A stretch of DNA of 64,000 nt from Amphirosellinia nigrospora (lineage: Eukaryota; Ascomycota; Sordariomycetes; Xylariales; Xylariaceae), in contig SCHM01000001.1 in NCBI GenBank assembly GCA_004123355.1, positions 1,852,001-1,916,000 of the forward strand, read 5' to 3'. How positions within the stretch are numbered: the first letter of the stretch is position 1; every line of letters begins with the position of its first letter. The notes beneath the pieces are model-generated. The model was not told the DNA's origin and did no database searches. It saw nothing but the letters and a program-made list of their open reading frames with translations. Below, one piece after another: positions 21,664 through 33,120 of the stretch. Position numbers and translations under genes: made by a program.

Positions 21664-22400
21664 TTAATTTTGCAAAGCCCATTTTGCAGCTTCTTCGGCA
21701 TGGATGGCACCAGGTTCGATGACAATAATACCATCTCGAAGATCCTCCCGGCGCACAACAAATCCCAGGTCCGTGCTTCCCAATATGATCCCTTGGGCGC
21801 CACGTTCGATTAACTTATTGGCCTGCCGTATGAACATTGCCTTAGTTTGGGGCGTCACTGCAGTAGCGCCTTTCGTAACTTCATTCATCATGCCATGATT
21901 AACTTGTTCGAGATCAGCTTCCGTCTCGGGCACAACGACCTTGAATCCGTTCTCGGGGTCTCCAGCCGGCCGATGAAGAAGTCGGGATCATCTCGGCCTA
22001 ACATGGTAATCTGCGGACCCAAAAGCCCGAGAATGCGTACATGCGGGTACTGGGCTTTTAAATGCACGGCCACGCAATCGGCGATATGAAGTAATGGGAC
22101 GCCAGTCGGGGAGAGGGACTCGTTAAGTTGCGCCGTAACTTTGTGAGCTAGGATTGCAGACACGACCACACCATCGACTTTGTCCGACAGCGCATCAATC
22201 GCGTCGGTGTAAACTTTAGCAAAAGCATTCCAATCTCCTGCACTAGCATACTGAACCATTGCCTCCAAATTGGCGCTGTAGACATATAATGGAGCGTTAT
22301 GTCTGCCGCCCAGGGCTGATCGGGCGGCGCGGTTGATGATGTCGTAGTATAGCTTGGTCACATCTGGCGTCATGCCGCCAAGCAAAAGGAGAGTCTTCAT
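21664..22400 (-). CDS. Asp/Glu racemase family protein lacking both catalytic cysteines
   Basis: It starts MKTLLLLGGMTPDVTKLYYD, the GGMs-type opening of aspartate/glutamate racemases, and has the family's length of about 245 residues. Further family marks are RHNAPLYVYSANLEAM, GVPLLHIADCVAVHLK, GLLGPQITML and GAQGIILGSTDLGFVV. In active racemases two cysteines sit in a PCNTxH-like motif and a GCTE motif. Here these read SAILAH and GSTD, so neither cysteine is present. The protein is therefore unlikely to racemise by the two-cysteine mechanism and may have another role. One base appears missing in a GGGG run at 21955-21958: the frame stops and continues as VPETEADLEQVNHGMMNEV. No partner genes adjoin it. 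Confidence 0.8.
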
Positions 22401-23578
22401 ATCGAAATTTTGCGGGAGAGAAAGGCAGCATAGATTTGATGTGAGATATTGTAAGAGACACGTCCTACTCGAGTTAGTATATGCCAGCATCCGGTGTCGA
22501 TGCACAATCATTCGCTTATTAATCAATTCTGCTTGGTAAATACTACAGAGGTACACTACTACATATAAGTGACAATAGGGCGTGGAAGCTCTGACATAAG
22601 TACCCACCCCAGGTTATGACGCAACGGGAAATTACTAGGGCCGTCCCATGGCGCCTGGGGTAGACTGAAAAATACTCCACTTCGGTAAATGCGGTGGGTT
22701 TACCAGAGCAAATCAAGTGCTCTGATGCCGCTACATGAGCTGCACCTAGAGTGTTCGGAGGCTGTTTACTTTGTGTGCTTAAGGCTCCATGCCTGCCTAG
22801 CTATCTTGATGATGCTATCTTTGACGATGGGACATACATGATTTATAGATCCACAAATAAGAATGCGTGGTTGGGAATATACTGTGGTGAGTGCCTAATA
22901 AAAGGGTCAGTGGGGAGGTATCTTTTCAAACATTGATGGTGGAACTATACCTACTCTGGACTAAAATTAACGCTTAGCACACTACCTAAGGGGAGAAGAA
23001 TCCTTTCAGTAGCGGTCGCTATACTTATCTACTCACCATGAATCGTCATCATCATAGCTAAAGGCTTATAAAACTCACTAAGGAACAACGACTGCCTCTA
23101 CTGGCGACAAGCGCTCGTCTTAAATATTGTGGGCGTGGTTATTTTATGGCAGTTAATTAGATTAAAGATAATCATTACGACATGTAAATATAAACAATTG
23201 TTTATATTTGTTGTATAGGAGTTACTTTTCACGATACCTTCAATAAATCCCCAATCCCAAAGACCCCTGGCGACGTACTGGAGTAACATAGGCCGTGATC
23301 ACGAATGTTGACCATTCTCGTTGACCCCACGCTTTTAAACAAGACTTCGGCCTTTTGGGGTCTCCTACTTTCTCCGGATTAGTTCTAGTGTAGGCCAACA
23401 AAGTCGAAGCAGGACAAAGAGCCGTAATGAAGACATCATTGTCACATAGAACACTCCCGTTAGAAGTTATATAGCACTCATTGAACAATTTTTTAGCGGA
23501 GTCTGTTGACCTTGTAAGAGGTATTAAACACAAATGTATACTTGAAATTAATTTATCTATTAAAGACCAAGAACCAGG
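22401..23578. other. Intergenic, no gene seen
   Basis: No supported frame. A minus-strand 97-codon frame (23533-23240) has no recognisable content. Confidence 0.45.
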
Positions 23579-25556
23579 ATGTCAGAAAACTCACGGAAAC
23601 GAAAGGCAGTGAGGCCCTCTCATTTTGAATCTGCTACTCTCCCCTATACTCTTAGGAGTAAGATTGGTGTCACAGAAGACCTTAATAAAACCGTGGCACA
23701 TGTCTGCAAAAAGAAAAAAGCGTGACTCCTGAAAGTGAGATCCCCGGCATTATCTTTATACTCAGATCCAGGAACATCATAGTCCACGAACCGGGAGAAC
23801 TGGAGTACGAGCGCGCTGTAGCAGTTTCGAATCTGCTTTATCGTTTCACGAGGCCTATTTGCGTTGTCCAGCCATTCAAGACATGTCAGGTACAGAAAAC
23901 CATCATTGCGGCACGAAAATTAAAGTTGTCTGTTACTGTAAAAAATGGCGGGCACTCCTATACAGGAGCAGTAAGTTATCCAAGAAATGGTTCTATCTGT
24001 TCATCATCAAATCCCATCGAGCAACATATCAAGGATGAAAGGCGCGCGCTAATTACACGCTCTTGAAGTCTACCACTGATACTGGTGTCCTCTTGGATCT
24101 AGCTAAACTAAATAAAGCCGAACTCGATATGGATGCCGAGGTTCTCACTGTACAGGGTGGCGCTCTATGGGGCAACGCGTATAAGCCGCTAATCAATGGG
24201 CGTCACAACGGATGGGCTATCAATGGCGGTCGCTGTCCTACTGTCGGGGTAAGTGGCTTCATGCTCGGCGGTGGCATTGGCCCTTTCTCTCGAAGTTTGG
24301 GAATGGGATGCGACAATCTACTAGAAGTTACCATCGTCACAGCAAAGGGCAAGCTAGTCACAGTTAGCGAGCGAGACAATCCTAAGTCCAAGGAAGGCAT
24401 GCTTTTCTGGGCATTACGAGGAGGAGGTGGCGGAAATTTCGGAGTCGTCGTTGAAATGAAGATCAGGGTACTGAATCTCTCAGCGGCGGACGGCATGGTG
24501 ACGGCTGGGCGATACACATGGTTCCCTGACCCGGAATATGGACATAGGGACCTCCTCCAAACTATGAATCGGTTTTACACTATGAATTGGTCTGATCAGA
24601 TGACTATCGATAGTTCGTGGTATTCCGATACTCAGGAACAACAGGGTGAGATAGGGGTTCGCTTCCTCGTCTATTTTGACGGGAATGAACACGATTTTGG
24701 GAAACAAATACAGAAAGCCACTCTTCATAAATGTCTCGAGAAACAGTTGAAGCGCAGGGTGCTGCAAGAGAAGTCAACACGTTTTTATCATGAGACGCTC
24801 GTTGCTCAGTGGGATGAGGAGACTGTCAGAGCGTTCCCATCCAATAGTACTTTCCGGCTGTACAGCTCTTTCTGCTTTGGAAATGATATCGACACGTTTA
24901 CTGCAGTTACTACAATTGTTAAAGAAGAACTGGAAGCATTTAGGAAACTATTTAAGGGAGAAATTAACTGTTTATGCCAGGTCTCATTCATGCACGTCGG
25001 AGGCGCTACGGGTAGGAAACGGCGAGACGCCACAGCCTTTCGCTGGCGCGAGACAGTTTATCACTGCTATATAATGATGGTTTGGAGAGACAAATGGCTG
25101 GAGAGAGACATGCGAGCCTTTTTAGGAGCATTCAAGGACAGGTTGAGGCCTCTGTCCATCACGAAGCAAGCTGCCTTCATCGCCTTTCCCGACGCGTCTT
25201 TGGCCGACGATAGCTACGAGAAAGCTTATTACGGCGAAAACCGTTTTAAGCTTCAACAAGTCAAACGTTTATGGGACAAGGAGAATTTTTTCGATTGGAA
25301 CCAAGCGATCAAGCTCCCTAAACAGGGAGGTAAGAGATCCATCATGGAAGCTGAGAATATTACTAAAAACCACGAATCGGAGTTCTCGGACGGTGAGTCA
25401 GTCAATTACGAAGATATGACGGATCAGCTAGCATCAGAACGTTGGGATCATGAATTTGACCCAGCCCCTTCTGAATGGCTCACTACTGGGGCACATGAGG
25501 GCGGAGGTGCGTGGTTGTATGGCGGGTCAGAAGGTAGTGGTGCACGGTTATTATGA
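23579..25556 (+). CDS. BBE-type FAD-linked oxidoreductase with acidic C-terminal extension
   Basis: Oxidises sugars, alkaloids or secondary-metabolite intermediates using covalent FAD. The likely start is 23579 (MSENSRKRKAVRPSHFES). The frame breaks in an A6 run at 23714-23719, where one base seems to be missing, and resumes at VTPESEIPGIIF. An intron at 23971-24068 joins NGGHSYTGA to STTDTGVLLDLAKL. His in GGHSYTG and Cys in GGRCPTVGVSG are the two attachment sites of bicovalent FAD. LRGGGGGNFGVV completes the FAD domain, and YYGENRFKLQQVKRLWD to FFDWNQAI is the BBE domain. An extra tail of about 90 acidic residues follows (ESEFSDGESVNYEDMTDQ). No signal peptide is seen, unusual for this family, which suggests an intracellular enzyme. 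Confidence 0.85.
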
Positions 25557-27567
25557 TGATGAAGCAGTTAGGGGGTCATATGTCAAATCATGGAATCTCT
25601 GCTTAGGACCGGATACTTGGTCTGATCATACCCGCCTGTTTACCTTTGGGAGTTTACCGAGCCTCACGCATTATATATGTATTTCTCCTGCCTACCAAGC
25701 ATAATGCGTCTGAGGCAGGTATAGTAGTGGCCAAGGGTACGATTACGCGGTCGCTACATTGGCGTTAAAGCTCCTACAAGTACATATATGGGTTCGTGAT
25801 GGACGTATAGCGTGGCGTGGGAAGTTTAGAGTGGCTTTGTTCGGACAGAGGCTAGTATCATGTGAGCTGTTTGTCACAACTGTCAACTACCTTGCGATGG
25901 TTGTAGTCGATTCACGACATTAGAATATTACAACAGAATATTATAAGCCCAATTTGCTTGTTGGCTGTAGATTAAGGTTACGACACTTTGCTAAGTTTAT
26001 GTTATGGTGGAGTAATATAGAAAACTAATTGGTAGTGAGCATAGGTGTGTGGTATCTTTGCTTGACGTGGGCCAGAAATGTGATGTATTGTTAGCCAATA
26101 TGAGCTACTTGTTGTGGTGGGGTACGAGGGGCCCCAGCCACTCCGCCACTTTTCCACGCGACTGACTGCATGGTCTTTTTCTTACCCGTATGGAGGTCAC
26201 TTGTCTACGCAGTCACATGGTTCTCTAAAACCCTCACCTTGAAATTCGGCACGATCTAGATAGATAGTGGATAGGTTGTAAGATCTAGGTGCGAAATTCC
26301 GTCGAAACAATTTTAGTTTGTGAAGACTAGTCGCAGTCGACGAAAGAGGATTTTCCACTTGCCCAGTAGTCGACGAACAACATGACAAATGGTACATTGT
26401 AGCTGCGTGGGGGCGAAATTCTACAAGCACTGGACAGTCTGGAAGTGTCAAAGTGTGATTGAGGTAACAAACTCTACGGGGAGCCTAGTCCTGATACACA
26501 GCGAATGTTTATTCCCGAGGCAGACATCACTCTCTGCCTAGGCCCCTCAATCTTTTGGAGTTTAGGACCCAAACATGTTTTGTTCTTATATCCGCCTACC
26601 TGCAGCAATTCTACTACTAGAAGCTAGACCTTAATATATGACTTGACCCGACGCGGTTTTCCGCTCGGGCTGCCAAATTATGCGCGCTTTTGGTCCTATA
26701 TTCTATTCACATACGTAGTTTTTCAATCAATTCCTTGTTGTTTTACATATCATCATGAGTTACCCAGTACTATCAGCCTATCTAGCAGGGCATACTGTTG
26801 TCCCCACTACTAAGTGTACCGCTATTAGGATCTCGCCCATGTGGGTCACGATGTGCTACCCATGCAGCCAATACCTACTTAAGTAGGTAACTACTGTAAA
26901 TACACTCTTACTAGGTAGCAACAGGGGATGGTTTCATTTTTCCCGTAGTTAGCCGTCGAAATATTTCTCTATCCGTCAGTGATCCACGGCACCTAGGTAG
27001 GTACCTAGGTAAGTAGGTACCTACCCTCTTACCCATGGTGATAAGCGCTTAAACATTTTCCTGATATGACCAGCCCTCCGTCCATGATTCGATAGGGGAG
27101 TTGGACTAGTGGGGAGTAATAACTATTGTTGGTTCTAGTTGCAGGCCACAGTAGTTGTCAAACTAAAGCATACCATCACCAACATACCAACAACATACTA
27201 TGCCTATCACCAACATAAAGCCACCCGTCACCGATTCATGTCCATCATTCGTCAGTTGTACGAATATACATTGCTAAGCGCTGAGCCCCCGAGACTGGGC
27301 CCAACCTTACACCTCCATCAAGCTCAGCTTGTCGACGTCTGTGGTAAAATGTCTGGATAGCATCTAAGAATGGAATAGACTATGGCCTGCCTAACAGACA
27401 TGGCAATGATACTCTAGTCAATACTCGCAGTATGCCTATTGCGCGTGATGTATATAAGTCGGAGCATGTTTGCACCTTGGGAACCTCGATGTAAGCTACC
27501 ATCACAGACAACTACCCAACGATTATACACAATTATTATCTCTTCCAATTTCTATATCTCCTCCAAG
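25557..27567. other. Long intergenic region, no supported gene
   Basis: About 2 kb without a credible coding frame. It holds a dense cluster of short palindromes built on ACCTAGGT/AGGTACCT at 26991-27025 and related motifs near 26880. Confidence 0.5.
26991..27025. repeat. Cluster of ACCTAGGT/AGGTACCT palindromes
   Basis: Four overlapping self-complementary 8-mers lie within 35 bases. Single copies of similar TACCTAGGTA motifs occur elsewhere in spacers (near 3030, 17531, 33890, 47565, 61555). They could form hairpins or bind a protein; no function is shown. Confidence 0.6.
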
Positions 27568-27960
27568 ATGTGCCAGCAAGTTCACTACAAATTTTGCATC
27601 CGTGTCTCCCACGACTGGCGGCGGCCCCCGGCGGACTATCATCACAAGTGCGAGACCCATCATCAACTTGTAGCAGCTCACACTAGAGGGGATCGAACAG
27701 CGGCAGCTCAACTCCGGCAACACGAAGCAAGTGAGGGCGAGCGCGGCTCAACAATCTCAAGGACCGGGTCAACTGACAGAGCGATAATAGGATGTAATAA
27801 TGTCGAACATATCTACCACTATGGACGAACAGTATCGGACGACGGGCTGTGTATTGTGGACCCCGAGGATCCCATAATTCAACAACGAAGCAAGAAACAG
27901 AGTGATCGAAATGGAGATATGTATGATTCCAATAATTCCATTTACAGACATTGTCACTAA
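27568..27960 (+). CDS. Possible small hypothetical protein
   Basis: The frame from ATG 27568 (MCQQVHYKFCIRVSHDWRR) to a stop at 27960 encodes 130 residues with many His, Arg and Gln. The context CCAAGATG is a fair start. The MC.Q opening is reminiscent of small fungal proteins, but the rest is low in hydrophobic residues and I find no domain. It may be a chance frame. Confidence 0.25.
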   Translation: MCQQVHYKFCIRVSHDWRRPPADYHHKCETHHQLVAAHTRGDRTAAAQLRQHEASEGERGSTISRTGSTDRAIIGCNNVEHIYHYGRTVSDDGLCIVDPEDPIIQQRSKKQSDRNGDMYDSNNSIYRHCH

Positions 27961-28552
27961 TAAGGCTACGCTAAGCTGGTACCTCCGATGCGATGGCACG
28001 TACAGAAACTCCTACGGTGAGGTACTTCGGAGTGTGGGAGGAGTCCGAATTGACTCACGTGGGCGGGTTCATAAAGGGTAGTGTTCATCCACCTCCAGGG
28101 CTTTTGGGCGATTCGGCGACGAATATCCTACGAAGGGCCCATGAGTTTTAAACATCACCAAACAACCAATTAGTTCATCAATCCTTCAATCCCCTACGAC
28201 GGCTCAATATCTTGGATATACTGTTCACTATGAATGTGTATTTCGCATAGAAACGTCCTCAAACGTTGGAAACTTCTGGGGACTTTCTCGGTAATATAAA
28301 TATTTCGGACCTCATCATTTGCTCTAAGATACTGCGCGCATTGTCTACTTTTTATCTGGAACGTAGATCTAGGTGAATGAGAATGAGCCTAGAAAAACAA
28401 CACCATCAAGTCTTGTTGATACCATCCTGGATGCTCACAAATCGTAGAACCCTATTACACAGGATACCAAAGACCAAATGAATATGGGGTGAGTGACCAA
28501 AGTCGGCCCCTAATAATGGTTTAAAAAGAGAGCATGGCCCCTGAAACCATCC
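27961..28552. other. Intergenic, no gene seen
   Basis: Spacer downstream of the glycyl-tRNA synthetase gene, with no protein-like frame. Confidence 0.5.
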
Positions 28553-30647
28553 TCACTCTTGGTCATTTTCTTCAATGTGGGTTGAGAAAGGTGTTAGACG
28601 CTGAGTAATTTGATTCCATGACTCAGCACCATCAACAAGATTTTTGACTGCTTGCAGAACCTCGTCTTCAGAGCCTCGAACCTGGGATGTACTATCCCGT
28701 TCTCGTAGTGTTATAGACCCATTTTCTATAGTATCGAAGTCCACTGTGATGCCGAGCGACGTGCCAAGTTCATCGTTTCTTGCGTATCTTTTACCAATTG
28801 AAGCCCCGGAAGAGTCCACGTTGTTTGCTATGCCCATCGCACGGAGCCGGGAAGATAGCTTACGTGTAATGGGGGCAAATTGAGCCTGGGCGGAAATTGG
28901 TACAATGAGAACTTTCGTCGGGGCAACAGAAAGGGGCAATGAAAGAACCTAGAGTCATCGCTTAGTTGCAATTATATGACGAAGAGAGAAATAAATCCTC
29001 CATTTACTTACAGCTCTGGCGATATCCTGTGGCCTATGCCAGTAAGTTTGCTCAAGTAAACAATACAATATGCGACCAATACCAAAGGAAGGCTCGATGA
29101 CGTTGGGAGTATATTCTCGAACTGTTTGAAGGCGAGTAACCCTTTGGATAGTTAAGAGGTCTTTGGAAAGCTCCACTGATGATGCACCATCCGCTAAGGG
29201 TGTAGTGGTGTTCACGGTGACTGACCCGGTTGCGCTCAATTCCGTCGCCAATCTCTCGAGAACGGTCTCGTCTAAGGCCTCCACAGTCGCCTGAACAACT
29301 TTAGCATCCCGCTTGAACCTAGGGCCCACGAGCTTTTTGTCTAAAGAGGCCTGCCAGCACTCCACCTTAATTGGGCCCGCACGAAGAGCTTCCTTAACCA
29401 CGAGCGGGGTGCCAGTAAACTTGGAGTGGACCGTCAAATCGTATGCACTTCGGTCCGCACAACCAACGCATTCTATCCACCCGTAACTTGTGAAAAGTTC
29501 TGCATCCCAGCAATCACAGGCGTAGTGGGCCATCTCGTTGTCTAGATGTTGCCTGAATCGCAATTTCGATGGATCCACGCCGATTTTGAGTAGGAAAAGC
29601 ATTATCCTCCAAGGAAGTATCCCAGTGTCTCGTTATCGATGGTCTTGGAATTGACTGCCTCTTCAATCGATGTCTTTCGAGGGATAGTTTGACCAGCCAA
29701 CTGGGTCTCTTATCGAGAAGAGGTAATTCGAGCTTATTCACTTCATCGAAACGTTCATGCTGCTTCTTCTCGGGGTCTACATAATGCTCTATCTCGGCCA
29801 TTAGAAACTCTCTAACGCGAAGGAGGCCAGATCTCGGTGAAATCTCATTGCGATATGATTTTCCGATGCTAGCAGATGCGAAAGGCATTGCGCCTTGGTT
29901 AAAATCCAGGAGCTTTCGGAAATTCAGAAACTGTCCCTGGGCCGTCTCGGGGCGCAGGTAAACAGGCGCGGCTGCGCTAGGCCCGACCGTAGACTTGAAC
30001 ATGAGATTGAAAGGCATCGGGGCAGAACCTCGCCGTTCCCGTCCGGGTTACGAATGTCGAACTTCTTAATCAGGTCGCCGAGTTCCGGACCATCGTAGTT
30101 GTCAATCTGCAGAACAGACAGCGTCAGAGTCAGCCGTCTAGCGCGAAAGGGAACAAAACAGGGACCAAGATGATGAAGCAGCGACCTTGGCCAAAATTGT
30201 GCGGTATTCGGCAGCGGTTGCCTCGTCTAGCTTGGGGCTATTTTTGGAGGGGCCATTGACGCCTCGGGCCAAGCGAGATTCTAACACATTCTCGACTAGG
30301 TGGTCGGCTCTAAGGTATTCGCCTTGAACCGGGTCTTTGCACATCCAGTCGGCAAACTTGTCGACGTGGCCGCTCGTCTTAAGCACAGGCTCGGGCGTAA
30401 TGACTGTACAGTCTAACTCCAGCATGTTCTCCTCGAGAACGAAGTGCTTGCGCCACAAGTCGACGATATTGGCCTGCAAGGCACAGCCAGGTGGGCCATA
30501 ATCGTAAAGGCCGCGATTATCTCCCTGGAAATTGGGTGCGATTCGGTAGATCTCGAACGATTCGGTGAAGAAGAATCGTCGCTTAGTGACCGATTCGAAT
30601 AGGGAACGATCGAAGGGATCACCTTTCAACGTGGTCATGGGAGCCAT
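28553..30647 (-). CDS. GRS1: Glycyl-tRNA synthetase (three apparent single-base losses)
   Basis: Charges tRNA-Gly; essential in cytosol and mitochondria. Start ATG 30647 ([19 protein letters not shown]). Exons are 30647-30186, 30106-29012 and 28948-28553. Intron 1 has an unusual GTCGCT donor. Class II features are present: [46 protein letters not shown], motif 2 [37 protein letters not shown] and motif 3 [11 protein letters not shown]. The C-terminal anticodon-binding domain starts [11 protein letters not shown]. The frame changes near 30019-30022 (a four-base C/G run), 29706-29713 and 29600-29611, each fitted by one missing base. Residues on both sides match the family without loss. A cell could not survive with only this copy broken, so sequence errors or a second copy must be considered. 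Confidence 0.9.
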
Positions 30648-31549
30648 GGCGTATAGCGCGAGACGGGGCACTATGCCGTTTTATCGCGACGGCAGTTGGG
30701 AAAGGAGGTGGGGAGGGACTGGATTTCGGACGGGAACGCTTTTAGTACGAGCACTTATTTATATCCAACGTGAGTCACGGTAACTATAGACCAGATCAAT
30801 TTGACGCTCGGAGGATGCCAACCCCTCCTCCCCATATTCAGAAACCCCACCTAAGGGGTTACTAGGTATTTCCTTAGATTAGATAAGAATGACAAGCCAC
30901 ACCAACAAGCCTTATTAGTGGGGACCCGGATAACTGTTCGAAAACTACTTTTTGCTTAGTAGTAGGCACACCCCATGCATTAAATAACCATAGTTATAAC
31001 CACTTTTGTACAAGTATACAGTGCTTTTAATTATTTATCTACAATACTTCTAGCAATCTAGCTATAGGCACCCAGGCACTATAAGCCACACCTAGCCATG
31101 CAGCCACAGGGCACTTAGGCTACACTTAGTTACGCAGCTATAAAGCACTTAGGCTATACCCCCTATAGCTGCGTGGCTAGGGGTGGCTTATAGTGTTTAG
31201 GTGCCCTGTAGTGGGTTCTTTGTTCCTATAGGTAGTACCTATTCCTACTAGCCCCACAGTTGTCTTTCTCGGACTCTGCAGATGTGTATTGGATATAAGG
31301 TGGAGGACACGGACCACCTGCCACCATGTCATCACATTGGAAGCTTGTTACTTGTGGTGGCTAAAAGGCCTTGTCTTCCTTATGCAGAGTCTGAAACTTA
31401 TAAACGTCGACCATGAGGTGGGTTAAGTGAAGGGGACGAGGACTTCATCTATTAACTCCCCTTTGGAACAGGCGATTCTATCAACGCACTTGTTGTTGTA
31501 AGCTAATATCTACCTTGTGAAATAGATCTCCAAAACGGGTTCTCGAATC
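30648..31549. other. Intergenic region carrying a hairpin repeat
   Basis: The GRS1 promoter side (from 30648) and a repeat-rich stretch around 31066-31207. No coding frame. Confidence 0.5.
31066..31207. repeat. Imperfect inverted repeat (MITE-like hairpin)
   Basis: The left arm, about 31066-31103, pairs with the right arm, about 31168-31207; a 13-base core CACTATAAGCCAC is exact. The spacer has a short direct repeat (GCACTTAGGCTA twice) and a second inner pairing of ACGCAGCTATA with TATAGCTGCGT. The total of about 140 bases fits a miniature foldback element or a structured transcript. No target duplication was recognised. Confidence 0.65.
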
Positions 31550-32336
31550 TCAATGGCATGCCTTGCCATATTTCTTTAGTCGGAGGTAGTTATAGGGGAG
31601 TGGTGTGATGAAGCCGGCACCCATCGAGATGGCAGCGGCGACCCAAAAAGCCAGTGAGTCAAAGGCGACTGTGCCGCCAGTTAAGTGATAGTCAACTATA
31701 TTCTGTGCCGCCTCCATAGCGAGCATAGAAATAAAGCTCATACCCGCCGCGGTCCTTGCGGCGTTGGGCCACGAAAGTTTGTCACGTCCATATCGAAGTA
31801 GAAAAGTCTCGAGGAGCATTGATGTGGTTAGACCGCTAGCCACTAGGTGGTAAGATGATACATTAGCCTGGAGGAGTAATAATGTGCCAATACGTTTGGA
31901 GATTCGGTCACGCACTAGCTACGCCCATAATGGTGCCAACACCGAGTTCTGGGTAAAATGTCTGTAATGACCACATTGCGGTGAAATCGCCGCTCGTACA
32001 CCCGATCAAGCATCTCAAAGTGTTGATGGCAGCTCGTCGCCATAGAGACGTTGACGCCCAAAATTGGATAGAGGAAATAGACACGGTAGCCTGCGTGTTT
32101 TTCCCACACTGAGTGTTGTTCCGGGGTCTCTCTGTAGTTGATATCGAGGTCTTGCAAGAATATGGCCGAAGCACAAAAGCCGATTTGGAAAGTCTTGTTG
32201 GGGTAGCACAATGAGATGATGGTGCAGCGCTATTGAATGATGCCTTAGTGCCGTTATGAAGCCGGGCAATGACTCCTATTGGCCGCGGAGATCGAACTGC
32301 GCGGGCGAACATTGTTCTGGGAGCGATGTAATGCAT
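31550..32336 (-). CDS. DUF4396 family membrane protein, intact
   Basis: Exons 32336-31916 and 31842-31550 close in phase and give 237 residues. The intron (31915-31843) splits a methionine codon. The first half has a basic, Ser/Arg-rich start (MHYIAPRTMFARAVRSPRPI) that could be a mitochondrial presequence. The conserved half reads LRCLIGCTSGDFTAMWSLQT, MLLETFLLRYGRDKLSWPNA, AAGMSFISMLAMEAAQNIVD and AGFITPLPYNYLRLKKYGKA. These are the DUF4396 hallmarks, with about four membrane helices and an invariant GRDKLSW loop. Function in the family is unknown; association with copper-type proteins in bacteria is only a weak hint. Unlike its neighbour GRS1 it shows no frame change. Confidence 0.85.
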
Positions 32337-33120
32337 ATCCTTCCAATACAATTGTCTGTTTGATCGGGCGTAATAGTTTACCAATACCAGTATGAGCCCG
32401 TCCAGCTTTTGTCATAAAATAGAAAGGCGCCCGGTTTCCTTCTCATGTGTCAACCGAGTTGTCCGGCGGGCATAGAGAGATTACTGACATCCACTGAACC
32501 AATCTCGATAGGCTAACGCCGGCGCCGGCCGGGGATAACTTATTTTTGGTCTGGGCTTTAAGTCTAACTTCTCTGCAACTAGGGAATGCCACGTGCCGGA
32601 GAAATGGTACATATGTGCCGCTGTTACGCCTACATAGTAATGCCACCCAGCAAAGTGGAAGCGAGATAGATCGACGATTTGCCTAAAGGTCTTACTTGTT
32701 TACAGAAACATATTATCATCATAGCGTCCATGAACCAATTTTTTCCAGAACGCCTACTCCAATGCGCTGGGCTTCGACAGTCTGGAACCAGGCGGAAAGG
32801 TGGGATGAACGGGCGCTACGGGATCGCCAACAGGGCTTGTTACCATGCTTGCCCGACGAAAGTTGGCGACCCAGACAAATGTCCAATTTCACTCAGTTTT
32901 AGGTTTAAACGTTGTAAAAGTAAATACCTGAACCGTAAATATTAACAAAATAGGTGCTCACTTAGTATAGCATCCAAGTTATACCTGTCAACAATCACAA
33001 GTTATTAATTGTATAGGCAGGTAGCGTAGCAGTGTAAAGCCAGCCTAGAATATTGATAATTAGTGGACGAATCCACTAGTTCAACAGGAGCGCTGCTCTT
33101 TCGACTACTGGTCGCAACCA
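32337..33120. other. Intergenic, no supported gene
   Basis: One plus-strand stretch near 32760-32900 (STVWNQAERWDERALRDRQQ) looks protein-like but has no ATG context or domain. It may be a relic. Confidence 0.35.

Noticed and set aside
23240-23533. 97-codon minus frame upstream of the FAD oxidase
   Set aside because: No recognisable motif, no intron signals and poor composition; it is probably chance.
32560-32640. Another LTR copy near the DUF4396 gene
   Set aside because: It shares only a stretch around GTTACGCCTAC with the subfamily A core. No TG...CA ends or duplication could be found.
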